Shown: piece after piece, positions 1 to 11,195 of the stretch
Numbering within the stretch: position 1 is the stretch's first letter
How the letters are laid out: the number at the start of each line of letters is the position of its first letter
Origin: Campylorhamphus procurvoides
Lineage: Eukaryota > Chordata > Aves > Passeriformes > Dendrocolaptidae
DNA: 64,000 nucleotides
NCBI GenBank assembly: GCA_013396655.1
Contig: WBMV01009265.1
Span: forward strand, 108,746-172,745
Direction of reading: 5' to 3'
Made by a program: the position numbers and the translations under genes
Notes under the pieces: generated by a model
Database searches by the model: none
What the model saw: the letters and a program-made list of their open reading frames with translations, nothing else
Told to the model about the DNA's origin: nothing

Positions 1-1503
1 TTTCTTATGTAAGATATGGAGACCTATGTTATTTAAAGCTCATCTACCACTCTGCATTTTTATACATAAAGTGGAATTCTTCTTCACTAGTTCTCTGTGG
101 GCTCCCTAAGGAAAGCACAAACTGGCTGTTATTCTTTATGTAGTGTAAAATGAAGACACAAACAGAAGAGTTACTTTGTAAAAACAGAGCTGAGAATATG
201 TTAAGGTTAATGATAGAAAAATTTTTTTCAGGTACCCAATATTTACTTTAGCCTAACACTATTTTTTATTTTTTTTCCCCCATAATTGATTCACAATGGT
301 ACACTGCTAAATCTGTTATTATTCCGGTTGATTTCTTGTGTTCTTGAAATGATGAACACATTGTGACATACAACAAGATTTCAAAGGCTATGCAAACACG
401 TCAAACAACATCACTGCAGGACTTCTTTGAAAGTCACTAGTCCTATGGTTTTATTGAGAAAAGTAAAAATGTTTTACTGTAAAAACACTCCATCTGTTGT
501 CTGGTAAGTACCTTAACACATGTATTAATTTCTCTTTAGGGGGGTCATAAAAATTTACATCTGATTTTTCTGCTTTTAGTCTTTTTTAAAACAAAATATT
601 ATGGAGAAATTAATTTGAAATTCCTTTCTCTTGAGTTTGACAGTACAAAACTCCTAACACAGTAGCACAATGCCTTTCTTTTTAAGTAAAGATGTACAGT
701 GTAACTTTCAAGAAGTCATTTAATCTGTATTTCTTCCTCCTTAAATCTGGAAGTCTTAAGTCTCAAGTCCCTTGAACTGTCTACAGACAAGCTTCAGTTA
801 AGTTTTTTCTGCTTACAAGTCAGTACTGGGCAACACAATTACACATTAATCTACTAAAGGCACTAAAATATTTTCTAACTATGTATCTGAATATTTTGAA
901 TACTTCCAGGATAAGAGAATGGTTTATTACTTATATTATTCTCAGGATCATTCTGAATTTTTTTTTAATCTTTCCAGCCTATACAAGTCATAATAATTCT
1001 TTCAGATTATGCAATGATTTTGAGATAGTTGGGAAAAAAAATTTCAGAGAGGACAAATGAGATCACTGTATCATTTTCACTTGTAGAACTGTAAGTCAGC
1101 ACTGAGTCTATGGAGATGGAGCATTACAGAGATTCAGAGTGGCTGACATTTCAACCACAACAATGCATTCCTTCAAGAACTTCGGATATAGCAAAAAAAC
1201 ACTGATTCACCTTCACCAAAATGCAAATAAAACCATAAGAACATTGAATAGCTGTGTTATCCCTTGAAAATGTACCCCATAGAGAAAAAAAAAAACAACA
1301 AGCAGTGAAACTTTGCTGCTTGTATTACACTACTTTTCAGTGCTGTAAATAACATTAAATTGCCTTCATATTGATTGTTTACTGTCTACATTTACTTAAG
1401 ACTGACAGATGTTTTATGTTAGATCACTATCATGATAACTTTGTTTTTTTCTTTTTTCCCCTCTTCTGTAATAAATGAAGAGTGATTACTTTTCACTTCT
1501 CAC
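1..1503 (-). other. PTPRD: PTPRD intron, runs off the window
   Basis: This is the intron that follows the 12-nt juxtamembrane exon, starting with its donor GTGAGAAG. It is AT-rich. I looked in the gene sense for the next expected exon (the rest of the cytoplasmic juxtamembrane segment before the first phosphatase domain) and did not find it, so it should lie beyond position 1. No repeat family is recognised here. Confidence 0.75.
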
Positions 1504-1515
1504 CTGTCAGGTTTA
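1504..1515 (-). CDS. PTPRD: PTPRD 12-nt juxtamembrane micro-exon (meD-like)
   Basis: This 12-nt exon in the gene sense reads TAAACCTGACAG, with acceptor GGAGCAG before it and donor GTGAGAAG after it. The transmembrane exon ends with the two bases AG of a split codon, so joining gives Ser-Lys-Pro-Asp plus the first two bases of the next codon. That matches the S-K-P-D-R that follows the membrane helix in vertebrate PTPRD. Phase is 2 in and 2 out, so the exon can be skipped in frame, adding or removing four residues just inside the membrane. Upstream there is a strong branch-point match (AACTAAC, about 55 nt away), a CU-rich tract and two UGC triplets between tract and AG, a layout typical of neuronal micro-exons. 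The position fits the LAR-family site usually labelled meD. Its short length means that only protein match, frame and splice sites support it. Confidence 0.8.
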
Positions 1516-1882
1516 CTGCTCCATTTTAATGCAGCAGAGAGGGAAGAAAAGGTGAAATGTTAGTTGACCAGCAGTACAGAGGATAAGCATGGAAACCTGA
1601 GATATAAGAAATGTTGACTTACAGTAAAGATATATAACTAAATCAAATTAAGAAATGACAGCTCATGAAAATATTTAATGCTTGGGAATAATAGCATTAA
1701 CAGAGGACAAAAGTCATGTCCCAAGCAAATTTCCTCTCAAATATACACCTCTCTTAGATGCTATCTGCGGAAAAATGAGACTTCCAATTTCAGTCAGTGA
1801 GATAATAGAGAATGGGAGTTTAATTTGACCCATTAAAGTAATGTTAACATTGCATTGAAAAATTACATCTCACTCTTACATT

Positions 1883-1980
1883 GAAGAGAGATGAGAGGAG
1901 GGAGGAGAGGAAAAATGAAAGTGGAAGGGCAGAGTAGAATGGGAAGGAAAGAAAGGGAGAAGAAAAGGGAGAGAAAAGCA
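1883..1980 (-). repeat. Long pyrimidine-rich tract (gene sense)
   Basis: About 100 nt of almost pure A/G on the plus strand, hence C/U in the PTPRD transcript, with many CUCUCU and UUCUU elements. It begins about 370 nt upstream of the 12-nt micro-exon. Such tracts are typical binding sites for PTBP-class proteins; binding here is inference. Confidence 0.7.
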
Positions 1981-2473
1981 AGTAAATATCAAAGTTCAAT
2001 ACATGAGTTACATAAGACCTGTACTAAATTTAAAGAAGAATAAAAAGAATGAAAACTTTTAAAACTATTTAAAAAAAAAAACAGGTAATAAAATAAGAAA
2101 ATTTTAAGAGAACACTGGAATGTAAGGTAAGCTTGATTTATTTTTTTCCATTGAAGTACTACACACCTTTTTAGATTTAGAAAGGATGTCATATACTAGA
2201 GTCTAGGGTGATCTGTATAGATTCACAGTGATTTATGATCTATAAAGATCAGATAAACCGGGAAAATAATTTCTCTCTCACAAACAAATCCTACTATATA
2301 CGCACACTGTAAATAAGTGTTTATCTTTCTGCTTGTATGTTGATCATTATAAAAAGGGGTTCTACAAACTTTTAGTAGCTTGTAGGCTGCAATGACCAGA
2401 TTATACACACGTTATGAAAAAATCTTTAGAATTCTTCATCATCACTTAAGATTCCTTGATCTTAATTTCTGTG

Positions 2474-2546
2474 TGTTTTTTTGGTTTGTTTGGTTGGTTT
2501 TGGTTTTTTGTTTGTTTTGGTTGGTTGGTTGGTTTGTTTTGGGGGT
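2474..2546 (+). repeat. T/G simple repeat (GGTT/GGTTT-like)
   Basis: Imperfect run of TTGGTTTG and TTGGTTGG units immediately before a CR1 fragment. Low complexity, no coding signal. Confidence 0.75.
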
Positions 2547-2584
2547 TTTCTAACATCTGGAGTTCTTTTTTTCCCTTAGGAGCA

Positions 2585-3195
2585 TGTTTAGCTTCTAAGT
2601 CAAACACAGCTCAAGATTCAGCAGGGGACCAGCAAGTCAAGGGAGTGATTCTGCCCCTCTACTCCACACTGGTGAGACTCCATCTGGAGTGCTGCATCCA
2701 GCTTTGGGGTCATCAGAAAGACATGTACCTTCTGTAGTGTGTCCAGAAAAGGGCCATAGAACTGATCAGATGGATGCAACACTGCTCTGTGAGGAAAGGC
2801 TGAGAGACCTGGGATTGTTCAGCCTGGGGAGGAGAAGGCTTTGGGGAGAGCTCATTGCAGCCTTCCAGTACTTAAAGGGTGCTTATAAGGAAAGATGGGA
2901 ACAGCCTCTTTAGGAGTGCCTGTAATGATAGGACAGGGAGTAATGGTTTAAAACTGAAAGAGGGTAGATTCAGACTAGCTAGAAGGATGAAATATTTTAT
3001 GATGTGGGTGGTGAATTACTGGCACAGGATGCCTAGAGGGGTCGTGTATGCCTCATTTCTGGATACGTTCAAAGCCTGGTTGAACAAGGCTCTGACTAAC
3101 CTGACCTAGCTGAAGATGTTCATTGCAGGGAGCTGGACTAGGTGACCTTTAAAGGCCCCTTCCAACCCAAACTATTCTATAATTCTATGATGCTG
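2585..3195 (+). mobile_element. CR1 LINE, 5'-truncated 3' fragment
   Basis: The fragment starts in the C-terminal part of the reverse transcriptase ORF: the [19 protein letters not shown] stretch is a CR1 signature. It runs through the CR1 3' region to the typical end, with CCTTCCAACCCAAACTATTCTATAATTCTATGATG-type sequence at about 3155-3192. The reading frame is broken by several stops, so it is dead. It lies antisense to PTPRD inside an intron. Confidence 0.9.
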
Positions 3196-4548
3196 CGATT
3201 CAGAGAGTGAAAGTTCACTATGTTCAAAAGATTTAAACTTAAGCTCCAGTCTTCTGAACCAAATCAAAAAGCTGCACTTCATAAAAACAAACAATATGAA
3301 GTCTGTCAAGATGGATTTAACTTCTCTTCCTCACAAATGAAGTGATCTAGGATGAGGAATATTTTGATCTTCATCAGTGGAAGACTGAAATTAGAGAATT
3401 TGTAATTTCATAAAAATTAGGGGAAATAGTCACCTAAATTCACATGTTCAAAGAAAAAAAAAATTCCAAAAACCAGATCACAGGATGCTTCATAGGGATA
3501 GGCACTCTTCTTTCTACTTTGTTAATTTCTGAGATACACTGAATAATTTCTAGAGCTCTTTAACACTTACTAACTGGGTTCCTAATCACCCAAATCCTAT
3601 GTAATTCAGCATATATCACACACTTGAAAGTCAGCTGAAATGATCCACTGTAGATCTGCCTAAATTGTAGGTTGCAGACAGGTAGTGCTTTATCAAAACC
3701 AACTTGAAATATAGACTGTGACTCAAACAGCCATCATAATAGTTAGGCATTTCTTCTAGGGTATGCACACTCTCTCTAGCTGGGGGTGCCTTTTTTTGAG
3801 ATTTTGGTTACAAATCTTACTATGATGTGTAATATCTTCCATGTTTGAATGAGCAAAGGAAAATGACGGAAAAGGAAGTGAAATTTAGTTAATTTACATG
3901 AATCTCTAAATTTGATTTTTTATATTTAAGTCCAGTTGATTGAAAGATCCGCTCCAAAATAAATGTCTCCCTTCCCTATGAGTGCAGGGTGGTTTCACAG
4001 CTGCAAGGACAGAGAACACTGAACTGGTTATTGGCTAAGTCAGTTCCACTTGCCAGGACATATTCAAGTGTAACTCAGGAAAAAATAATTTTTACTGTGA
4101 GGATACTGGAACAGCAGAAGAGATTGCTCAGAAAGGTTGTGGTGTTTCCACTCTTGGCTATACCAAAACTTCGCTGGACATCCCTCTGAGCAAGCTGCTG
4201 TAGCTGGCCATGCTCTGAGCAGGGCTGGGATGCAGCAAACTCCAGAAGTGTGACACTTAGGCTCTGTGAATCTGTGAGTTCTTCTGCATGCAGTACAGGA
4301 ACTGGCCTCAGATGTGTTGGCTACTATATTGCTACTATACCAGATGACAAAAGCTACTCTTCAGTATTTTCTGTTTTCAGTATTTACTGTTAAGTATTAA
4401 GGTGCAATGATCTTTTGTCTATATTCTAATATATGATCCAAAAAACTCTCTATGAAATATCTTTGCTTTCAGATTTTAAGACTAAATGCAGAGGCAATAA
4501 CCTTGATACAACTTACCAACAAATAATGGAGAGGTCCCCCCCCCCCCC

Positions 4549-4553
4549 NNNNN
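4549..4553. other. Assembly gap (5 N) in a C homopolymer
   Basis: Five N with 13 C before (4536-4548) and 7 C after (4554-4560). The true length of this C run is unknown. Confidence 0.98.
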
Positions 4554-5689
4554 CCCCCCCTTGCCTTTGAGATGTTAAATATACTTCAAACCAATGCACA
4601 CAACTCATCCACACTATCTCTAATAGTGCCTGTTTTAAAGAAGGACAAGACTTCTCCACCTAAAATCATTTAGAAATTGCAGTCATCTTTTCTCTACAAT
4701 TGAAATGTAAAAGTAGTATTGTAAATCATGAACTTAGTGGTCCAGGTCTGTTAATAAAGGCTTCTATGGACAATGTGAATTAAGCATAGACGACCTTTAT
4801 CTGAATTACTACCATTTGCACTTCAAAAGACAGTCATTTCTTGGTTGTCCTCTTTGCACTGCACATCCTTCAACAACATCCTCTTAATATTTTTTTGCAT
4901 GTAAGTTCATGTATTAGACTGATGCCCTCTATCATTTGTTTTTTTGTTGCACTTGTACACCAGTATATTCTAGAAATATACTGTACAATTTCCCAAATCT
5001 TTGAAAATTTTCTTGTTTTCCTGTTTTTTTTTGCATATTTATCTGTCAAACTCCCATAACCACAGTAAAACCATTTAACTCAGAAACTAAATTTCACTTC
5101 TCAAAACAGTATGCTAAATATCCCTACTGTTTTGTGTAGCTGTTGCTCTTCAACAGTCAGTAAGTTTATCAAAATCTAGCATTTAGCTTGCATTCAGGTT
5201 GAATACCCTTGAAAAAATATTCAATTATATATTACTTGTTTACAGAAATTAAAAGTTCATAGAGAATCACAGACTGCTAAAACTGCAGTCATAATTTCTC
5301 AGAGGTAATTTGCCAAACCAGTGCAGTTTAACAAATTAAATAGCTGAAAATAGAAAAATAAATACATATGGACATTTGCCCAAACAGTTCTAGCAAAAAT
5401 AGTAAATAACAGATGGGAACTATGTGCCCCATTTTCAGAGAATGACAACCTCTTCACAGTACTGATGAGCAAATTTTACCTGCTTGTATGTGGAATACGG
5501 TTACTATTGTTTTCTGTTAAGAGATTTTAAGTTTATAATTATAGCTTCATAAATGTAACTAGTATTTCCAGAAGCAGTTCCCCATCTTCTTTATATGCTA
5601 TTGTTTGAATTTTTTTTTTGTAATATGGGAGAAGATTTAGGTTTAATACTTCGAAATAATCAGAAGAAAGGAGTATTTCACATCTCTGA

Positions 5690-6260
5690 TGACTGGTTTT
5701 TGAAGCGACAGACAGAAATGAACAGAGGCTGACCTGTTGCTAACCAATTAGATTGGCTGAGACGCTATGCACCAATAGAAACTTTCAGGAGACACAGTAT
5801 TTGAAAGCAACAGACCATGTGAATGCTGTTGTATGATTTCCGCCCTAAAAACATTCTATAAATATATGTCTATTTGGAATCCAAAGCTCAAGCTAACTCT
5901 GGAGTGGTTATCTACAGATGAACAGAGAATTCTTTCCGAAACTGAAGCCAGTTCTCTACATGCAGCTTCAGAGGTATTTGACTGTAGACACTTAAGAGTG
6001 GGAAGAGCTTGCAGGCTAGCAGGATTTGAATATTTATGTTCAGGTGATAGCATGATAGCCACTTGTTTTAGAAGACATATTCCATTTAATGAAGTTATTC
6101 TTAGAGCACCACCTTCCTAGAAGTTTACAGCAAGAAGTTTAGAGAAGTTTATAGTAATTCTGAGTTATAACAATATATTCCAAAAATGTATTAGGAACAA
6201 AATCTATACATCAAAATAAACTTTTTGTGTTTGATTCTTCGGTTTTGATTTATTATCCTG
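5690..6260 (+). mobile_element. Possible solo LTR-like segment (weak)
   Basis: Reading along the plus strand there are CCAAT-type boxes (about 5745 and 5771), a TATAAATA element (about 5858) and an AATAAA signal followed by a T/G-rich stretch (about 6217-6240), the order found in retroviral LTRs. I could not define terminal TG/CA ends or a target-site duplication, and no gag or pol remnant flanks it. The spacing may be coincidental in AT-rich DNA. Confidence 0.2.
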
Positions 6261-6957
6261 ACCCCTGTGAACTCATTCACATTGTAAAAAGCTGCTACAT
6301 ATAAATTATGGTATCATACACAGCTTACACTGCATATGTTGTAAGGCAGATGGTAGTCCTTTGTGTAATGGCAAAACTACATCTGTGCCATAGACAGTGA
6401 AAGAATAAATGAAACTTGATTTCATTGCAAGATTAATAGAAAACAGTTCTTCAATGTCTCTTTAATCTCTCAGTTCAGAGCTTCAAATTCATATAGATAT
6501 ACTGCCAAATTCAGACCAACTATCAAAATAAAAACTCAGATTACTTGAGTGGAGATGAGAATCACGTTTAACATCAAGCTCAATGTAACCCCTAATGTAT
6601 TACTATTATACATCTAAAAACAAGTTTTAAAAACTCAAATGTGCAAATCCCATACATATTTATATGCAGCACATATTTATTTTCTTTGCATACAAATGTA
6701 TGCAAAGCAGAAAAAAATTAAATGCTGAAGTGTTAATATGTCATCAGCAGAAGAATGTACCCACATACCTGTAATTATTGGAAACTTTCGGTCAAAAATT
6801 TCTGCAGTATTCTGGAAACCACTAATAAATATTGAAATATCCCGAAGCAATGACAGTTACTATGGCAGCACAAAAATAGAGTGTGGAAAAGTATTACAAA
6901 ATGACGAACACGTCAGGAAATTATATCCCTAGCAAGAAAACTAAAAGGTAAACTTAC

Positions 6958-7118
6958 CTTTTATAAAGAAGTATAGCAATAACAATACAGATGATAAACA
7001 CCACTGCAAGAACTGGTCCAACAACCCAAATCAAGCCTTCTTCTTCATCTGTAATTGGTTGGGGATCAAGATCCATTGACACAACGGGATCAGAATATGG
7101 ACTGGTTGCATACATGGT
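6958..7118 (-). CDS. PTPRD: PTPRD exon: membrane-proximal stalk and transmembrane helix
   Basis: 161-nt exon, acceptor TTCTATAG, donor AAAAG|GTAAGTT, phase 0 in and 2 out. It encodes 53 codons: a short extracellular stalk beginning [20 protein letters not shown], an acidic DEEEG (residues 24-28), then a hydrophobic span from LIWVVGP (residue 29) to AILLY (residue 52) that is long enough for one membrane pass, then Lys and a split codon. This anchors the receptor in the plasma membrane and links the adhesive ectodomain to the two cytoplasmic phosphatase domains, whose exons lie outside the window. The sequence is too short to appear as a long ORF but is unmistakably PTPRD by its stalk. Confidence 0.95.
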
Positions 7119-10100
7119 CTATAGAAATAAAAATAATTCTTAATCATGAAGGAGTGCATTTAAAATATTAACTATCCTAGACCTAAAATAAACGCATAGA
7201 ACATGATGATTCAATGAACACAACAAAGTGGAAATGCTCCTTTTCTTGAAATCAGGCAGCACATAAACTTGCAAACTGAACAGTGTGTTGTTACTACTAT
7301 TTTTATTTTGTGTTCCACGTATTAGTAGTGACCTGCAGGAAAATGATGTAACACAATCCTTCCAGAACACTTTGCAACTTAAGCAGAGAATGAGAAAATT
7401 AGCTATTAGGACACTGAGAAATATAACCCATCAGTTACTCATTTTCTGTTTTAGTTTCATACTGGCTTAACACTATTTCTTCCTGCACAATATGAAAAGG
7501 TACTTCCAACAGAACTACTAGAGGTAAAAATAAAGGGGACTGAATGTAGAAGGTTCTTAGAAAAGGTTCTTATGGCAACAGTACAGTACATTTTGACCAG
7601 TCAAAAACTGTGTGATAAGGTATTCTTATTCTTATAGAAGGTGGAAATACCAGAAAACAGGGGAAGTCACTAGAATATAAAGGGAAGCTAAATATTCAGT
7701 CTATCACAGGGATGAAACTAGAATTCAAAGCAGGCTGTCAAAAATCTTTGCTTTACTGGATGGTGTAAAGCAACTGGCCTAGGATAAGACCTGTGATAAG
7801 AAAATTTGGTTTTTTTATTCTGTTCTGACCTGAGATGCTTGATCCATGGCTGAGTGCAGAGTTAAAATTACCAACAGGACAGGTTGAAGAGCCTATCTGC
7901 TAAAACTGGATAAGTTTAAGAACTCTGCACTACAGTAAAGTCAGAAGTGAAGAATTGTTTGTACAAATTAGTCTTTGCAGAAGCATCTCCATCAGCACTA
8001 AACTAGGATTTGCACTGCAGCTCTTGCAAAGGACTTAAAAACTTGATTCAGCAGTAGATCAGGAATGTCAGCTAAGATACAGTAAGATAACTAGGAGAAG
8101 AGATTAGCTTCCATTTACATGTTTGCACTGTATTCTGAAAGATGCCTTATGCCAGGACAAGTGTTATCAAAGGAAACATTTTTTTTTTATATTTCATTTG
8201 GCCTTGTTTTGGGCTCTGGGCTACAACAGTGTCTGAGTTTGAGACAGCATTGGTATTGGCAAAGATGAGGCACTTACACTACCTGGTAAGGAGCTCACAC
8301 CCATGTCAACAATCTCCAGTTATGTTAGTCTTTTACTAAACCTGGCACCTGGCATTAAAAATCCCCCATGTTTTAAGTCTTGTCATTGTTTGGAAATTGG
8401 GGAGTCTTAATGTTGCATTCCTGAAACACCCGAGCTCACTGACGTTTTTTTTCCATCTTCAGTATTCTCAAAAGATAGAATAAATCCCATTGCTCCAGGA
8501 AGAAACTCTTTTTATTTAGCCTCTTCCCTTGGAACAGGCAGTAAAAAATCCTGAAAAAAGATACAGAGGGATATTGAGGGCAACAGTATAAGCACTAATT
8601 AGCTTTTCTCCAATAAACAGTATTTTGCTTTTAATTTTCAACCTATTTGTATTAATAACTAACATAAGCTCATTTATTACTTTGTAAATTTTATCTTATT
8701 TTTCCTCTCTATTAATGACGTGTTTAACGTACTTATAGATTTTAATCATAAGCTCTCTCAGCTTCCATTTTACCAAGTTAAACAAAGTCAGGCCTTCCCA
8801 TGCTCCCTCTGAATTCAAATTCTCCATTCTACCATTAAAGAGAGAAATTTGCATTCTCTGAAGAAGTCTTATGAAAAATGCAGCATCTGAATATCAGGAA
8901 AAAACATCCCTTGTAAGATGAACTCATACACCAGTGGGATCCACAGTCCTAGAAGTAAAACCAATTAAACTGAGTGGATACACTGCTGCATTGAAAGTTG
9001 AATTTCACTCACCCTTAAAAAACTCTGTGGCTAACTCATGCTACTCAATCACATAAACATTTCAGATGGCATGTTAAACCAGTTATTAACCATGCTGTAA
9101 GTTTAGTAACACCTGAAATCTTCAAGAGTAGGACCCTAGACAGATTTTGCCATATGAGCCTTTTCAGCTGTCAAATCTATTACTGCCTTTTGTATCCTGA
9201 TTTCTCTCTAAAAAAGCAATAAATTTATGTCACTCATATGAAATGACTAATGCCTTAATTAAAATAAGAACCTCAAAAAACTTACTTTGTATTGAAAAGA
9301 TCAATTTTACTATAGGTAATTTCTGATTTATGTTAAACTAATTTTATGGTCAAAAGCTGTCTATCTTCTCCAGTTCGAACCTTTCTGATGCAATACCTTC
9401 AGAATTATCTGTCTACGCAGCCCATGTCAAAAAGCAAAAATTGAACTTCCAATCTATGTTAAGAGCATCGACCAGGCATCTACTTTATTTTCAAATTAAG
9501 TTATTTATCCAAAAGTATTCAAAGTGGAACTACTTCCTCATTGTGTTTAAGTAGGCAAATTCCATTGATGCCAAGAAAGCAATTGCAAGGTTACACACTG
9601 GAAGCATTTAACTAGCATTCAGAGTATTGATGTTGTAGTTTCCAGAGGCTGAACCTGCAAATGTACCTGTCAGGTTTATTTACCAATTAGAAAGATACTG
9701 CATTACACACTGTATGTTAAAATGTTGATGTGGATTGGACCTTCTTTCAACAGTCGTACTCATGTCTATTTTTTTAATATATTACATGCAATAGGTTAAC
9801 TCATGTATAAAAGGACATAACTACAAAATGAATTATGTAAAGAGGAATGACAGCTCATTATTTACATTACCTACACAATTTTTCATATTGAATTGTTTTT
9901 AACTTTCTAACAATTTACCGATAAAGTTGTTATGGAATGGCTGCAACTAAAGAAGGTAGCTGTGCATGTCTCTGGTTCGAGGGATCATTCCAAGAATCCT
10001 GTCTATCCTACAACAGCATTAAGGCAAGAGAGGAACTCTTTTTAATACATTGAGAAAGATGCTGCTGTGATGTTTATGCCTCAGATCCTGTATCCATGGT

Positions 10101-10397
10101 CACAAATAACAGAGCACGCAATTTGCAAAGGATCATAACATAGCCAACAGAGGGTGATCCTTAATTTTCAGTTATATACAGAAGTAACACGCAGAGCTGC
10201 AACCAGAATAGAAAAGGTTAAAGAATCAATTGTCACTAAGCAAGAAAACACTCGCTTTAAAGATGCTCTGTCTTATAATGTAAAAAAACAAACAAACCAC
10301 CAATGAAAAAGCTTTTGACAAGTGGAATAAGCATTGAAAAATGTTTTCATTATTGTGGAAAGGTAATTTTGAGATTGAAAAACATTAACTAACTTAC
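7119..10397 (-). other. PTPRD: PTPRD intron
   Basis: About 3.3 kb of AT-rich intron between the RKRR exon and the transmembrane exon. No recognisable repeat family, exon or RNA gene seen. Confidence 0.75.
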
Positions 10398-10607
10398 AGA
10401 TTCAGAGTGCTCCATTACAGCCAACACAAAGAAGACATATTCTTGACCACTCTGCAGTTGCTTATTCTCAAATCCACCATAATGCTTCTTATCCCCCAAC
10501 GTGAATTCCGTAGGAAGAACTTCAAAGTGAGCTGCAATATATGGCTTTAATTCAACCTCCCTCCCAAGACGAATGCTTCTGCGTTTCCTAGCTATCTCCT
10601 TAAGCAG
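10398..10607 (-). CDS. PTPRD: PTPRD exon: membrane-proximal region with RKRR processing site
   Basis: 210-nt exon (70 codons, phase 0 in and out), acceptor CTAAAG after a strong CU-rich tract, donor TCT|GTAAGTT. It begins [20 protein letters not shown] and ends with LAVMEHSES. The RKRR motif is residues 7-10 and is the conserved furin-type site at which LAR-family receptors are cut into a non-covalently associated ectodomain and a membrane-anchored phosphatase subunit. The rest ([19 protein letters not shown] and the following YGGF and [10 protein letters not shown]) is the extracellular membrane-proximal fold of PTPRD. Confidence 0.95.
10578..10589 (-). other. PTPRD: RKRR furin-type cleavage site codons
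   Basis: The codons AGG AAA CGC AGA give Arg-Lys-Arg-Arg followed by Ser. In LAR-family receptors this is where a furin-type protease cuts during transit; the sequence shows the motif, and cleavage is taken from the family. Confidence 0.85.
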
Positions 10608-10611
10608 CTTT

Positions 10612-10652
10612 AGAACGAAGGGAGGGGAAAGAGAGAGAGAGAAAGAGGAAGC
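10612..10652 (-). promoter_or_regulatory. PTPRD: Polypyrimidine tract of the RKRR-exon acceptor
   Basis: On the plus strand this is a GA-rich run with (GA) repeats; in the transcript it reads as CUUUCUCUCUCUCUC-like sequence ending in UAAAG at the exon boundary. It is the 3' splice-site tract of the 210-nt exon. Confidence 0.8.
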
Positions 10653-11031
10653 ATGAACAGAAAGGTAACTGTAAACAATTTTAATATAACTTACTGACAA
10701 TGTAATGAGAAAATTTAATGCATGAACAGACATTACAAAAATAAATTTAACCACATTTCATGAGACATATCAGTATCAATAAATCAATTCTTACAAAATC
10801 TTCCACTTTCTTGTCATTCTTGTTAAGACAAGGATACTAGGAGGCAACTGCACTGCCCAGAGTACAAACACAAAACCATTTTTGAATTGTGGTGTCTGGG
10901 GCAGGGCAAGGAGGGGCCAGGGAGACAAAGGATAAGAAAGCAATATACTGTCTTTGAGGAAATATATAAACACATATCATATTATATATTTATACACATT
11001 ATATTTATGTATGTATATGTACGAAATCGTC

Positions 11032-11195
11032 ATAGAATAGAATCATAGAATTAATTATGTCAGAAAGGACCTTTAAGATTGAGTCCATCCATTAACCTAA
11101 CACTGGCAAGTCCACCATTAATCCATGTCCCTAACTGCCACAACTACAAATCTTTTTAAATACCACCAGAGATGGTGCCTCAATAACTTCTTCTG
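11032..11195 (-). mobile_element. CR1 LINE 3'-end fragment
   Basis: The reverse complement ends with the CR1 tail (TTCTATGATTCTATTC-like), preceded by the usual sequence about failed-contact CR1 3' UTR: AAGGTCCTTTCTGACATAAT and a GTGGCAGTTAGGGACATGG stretch. About 165 bp, strongly 5'-truncated, in the same orientation as PTPRD. Confidence 0.8.

Larger units (their letters stand above)
1516..6957 (-). other. PTPRD: PTPRD intron between transmembrane exon and 12-nt micro-exon
   Basis: AT-rich intron of about 5.4 kb. It holds a CU-rich tract (1883-1980, gene sense), a T/G simple repeat (2474-2546), a CR1 3' fragment on the plus strand (2585-3195), a 5-N gap inside a C homopolymer (4549-4553) and an LTR-like segment around 5690-6260. 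A 95-codon plus-strand open frame at 5833-6120 has no recognisable domain. Confidence 0.8.

Noticed and set aside
5833..6120. 95-codon plus-strand open frame
   Set aside because: No domain, no homology I recognise, and it lies in AT-rich intron antisense to PTPRD; its composition looks like chance. Part of the LTR-like segment at most.
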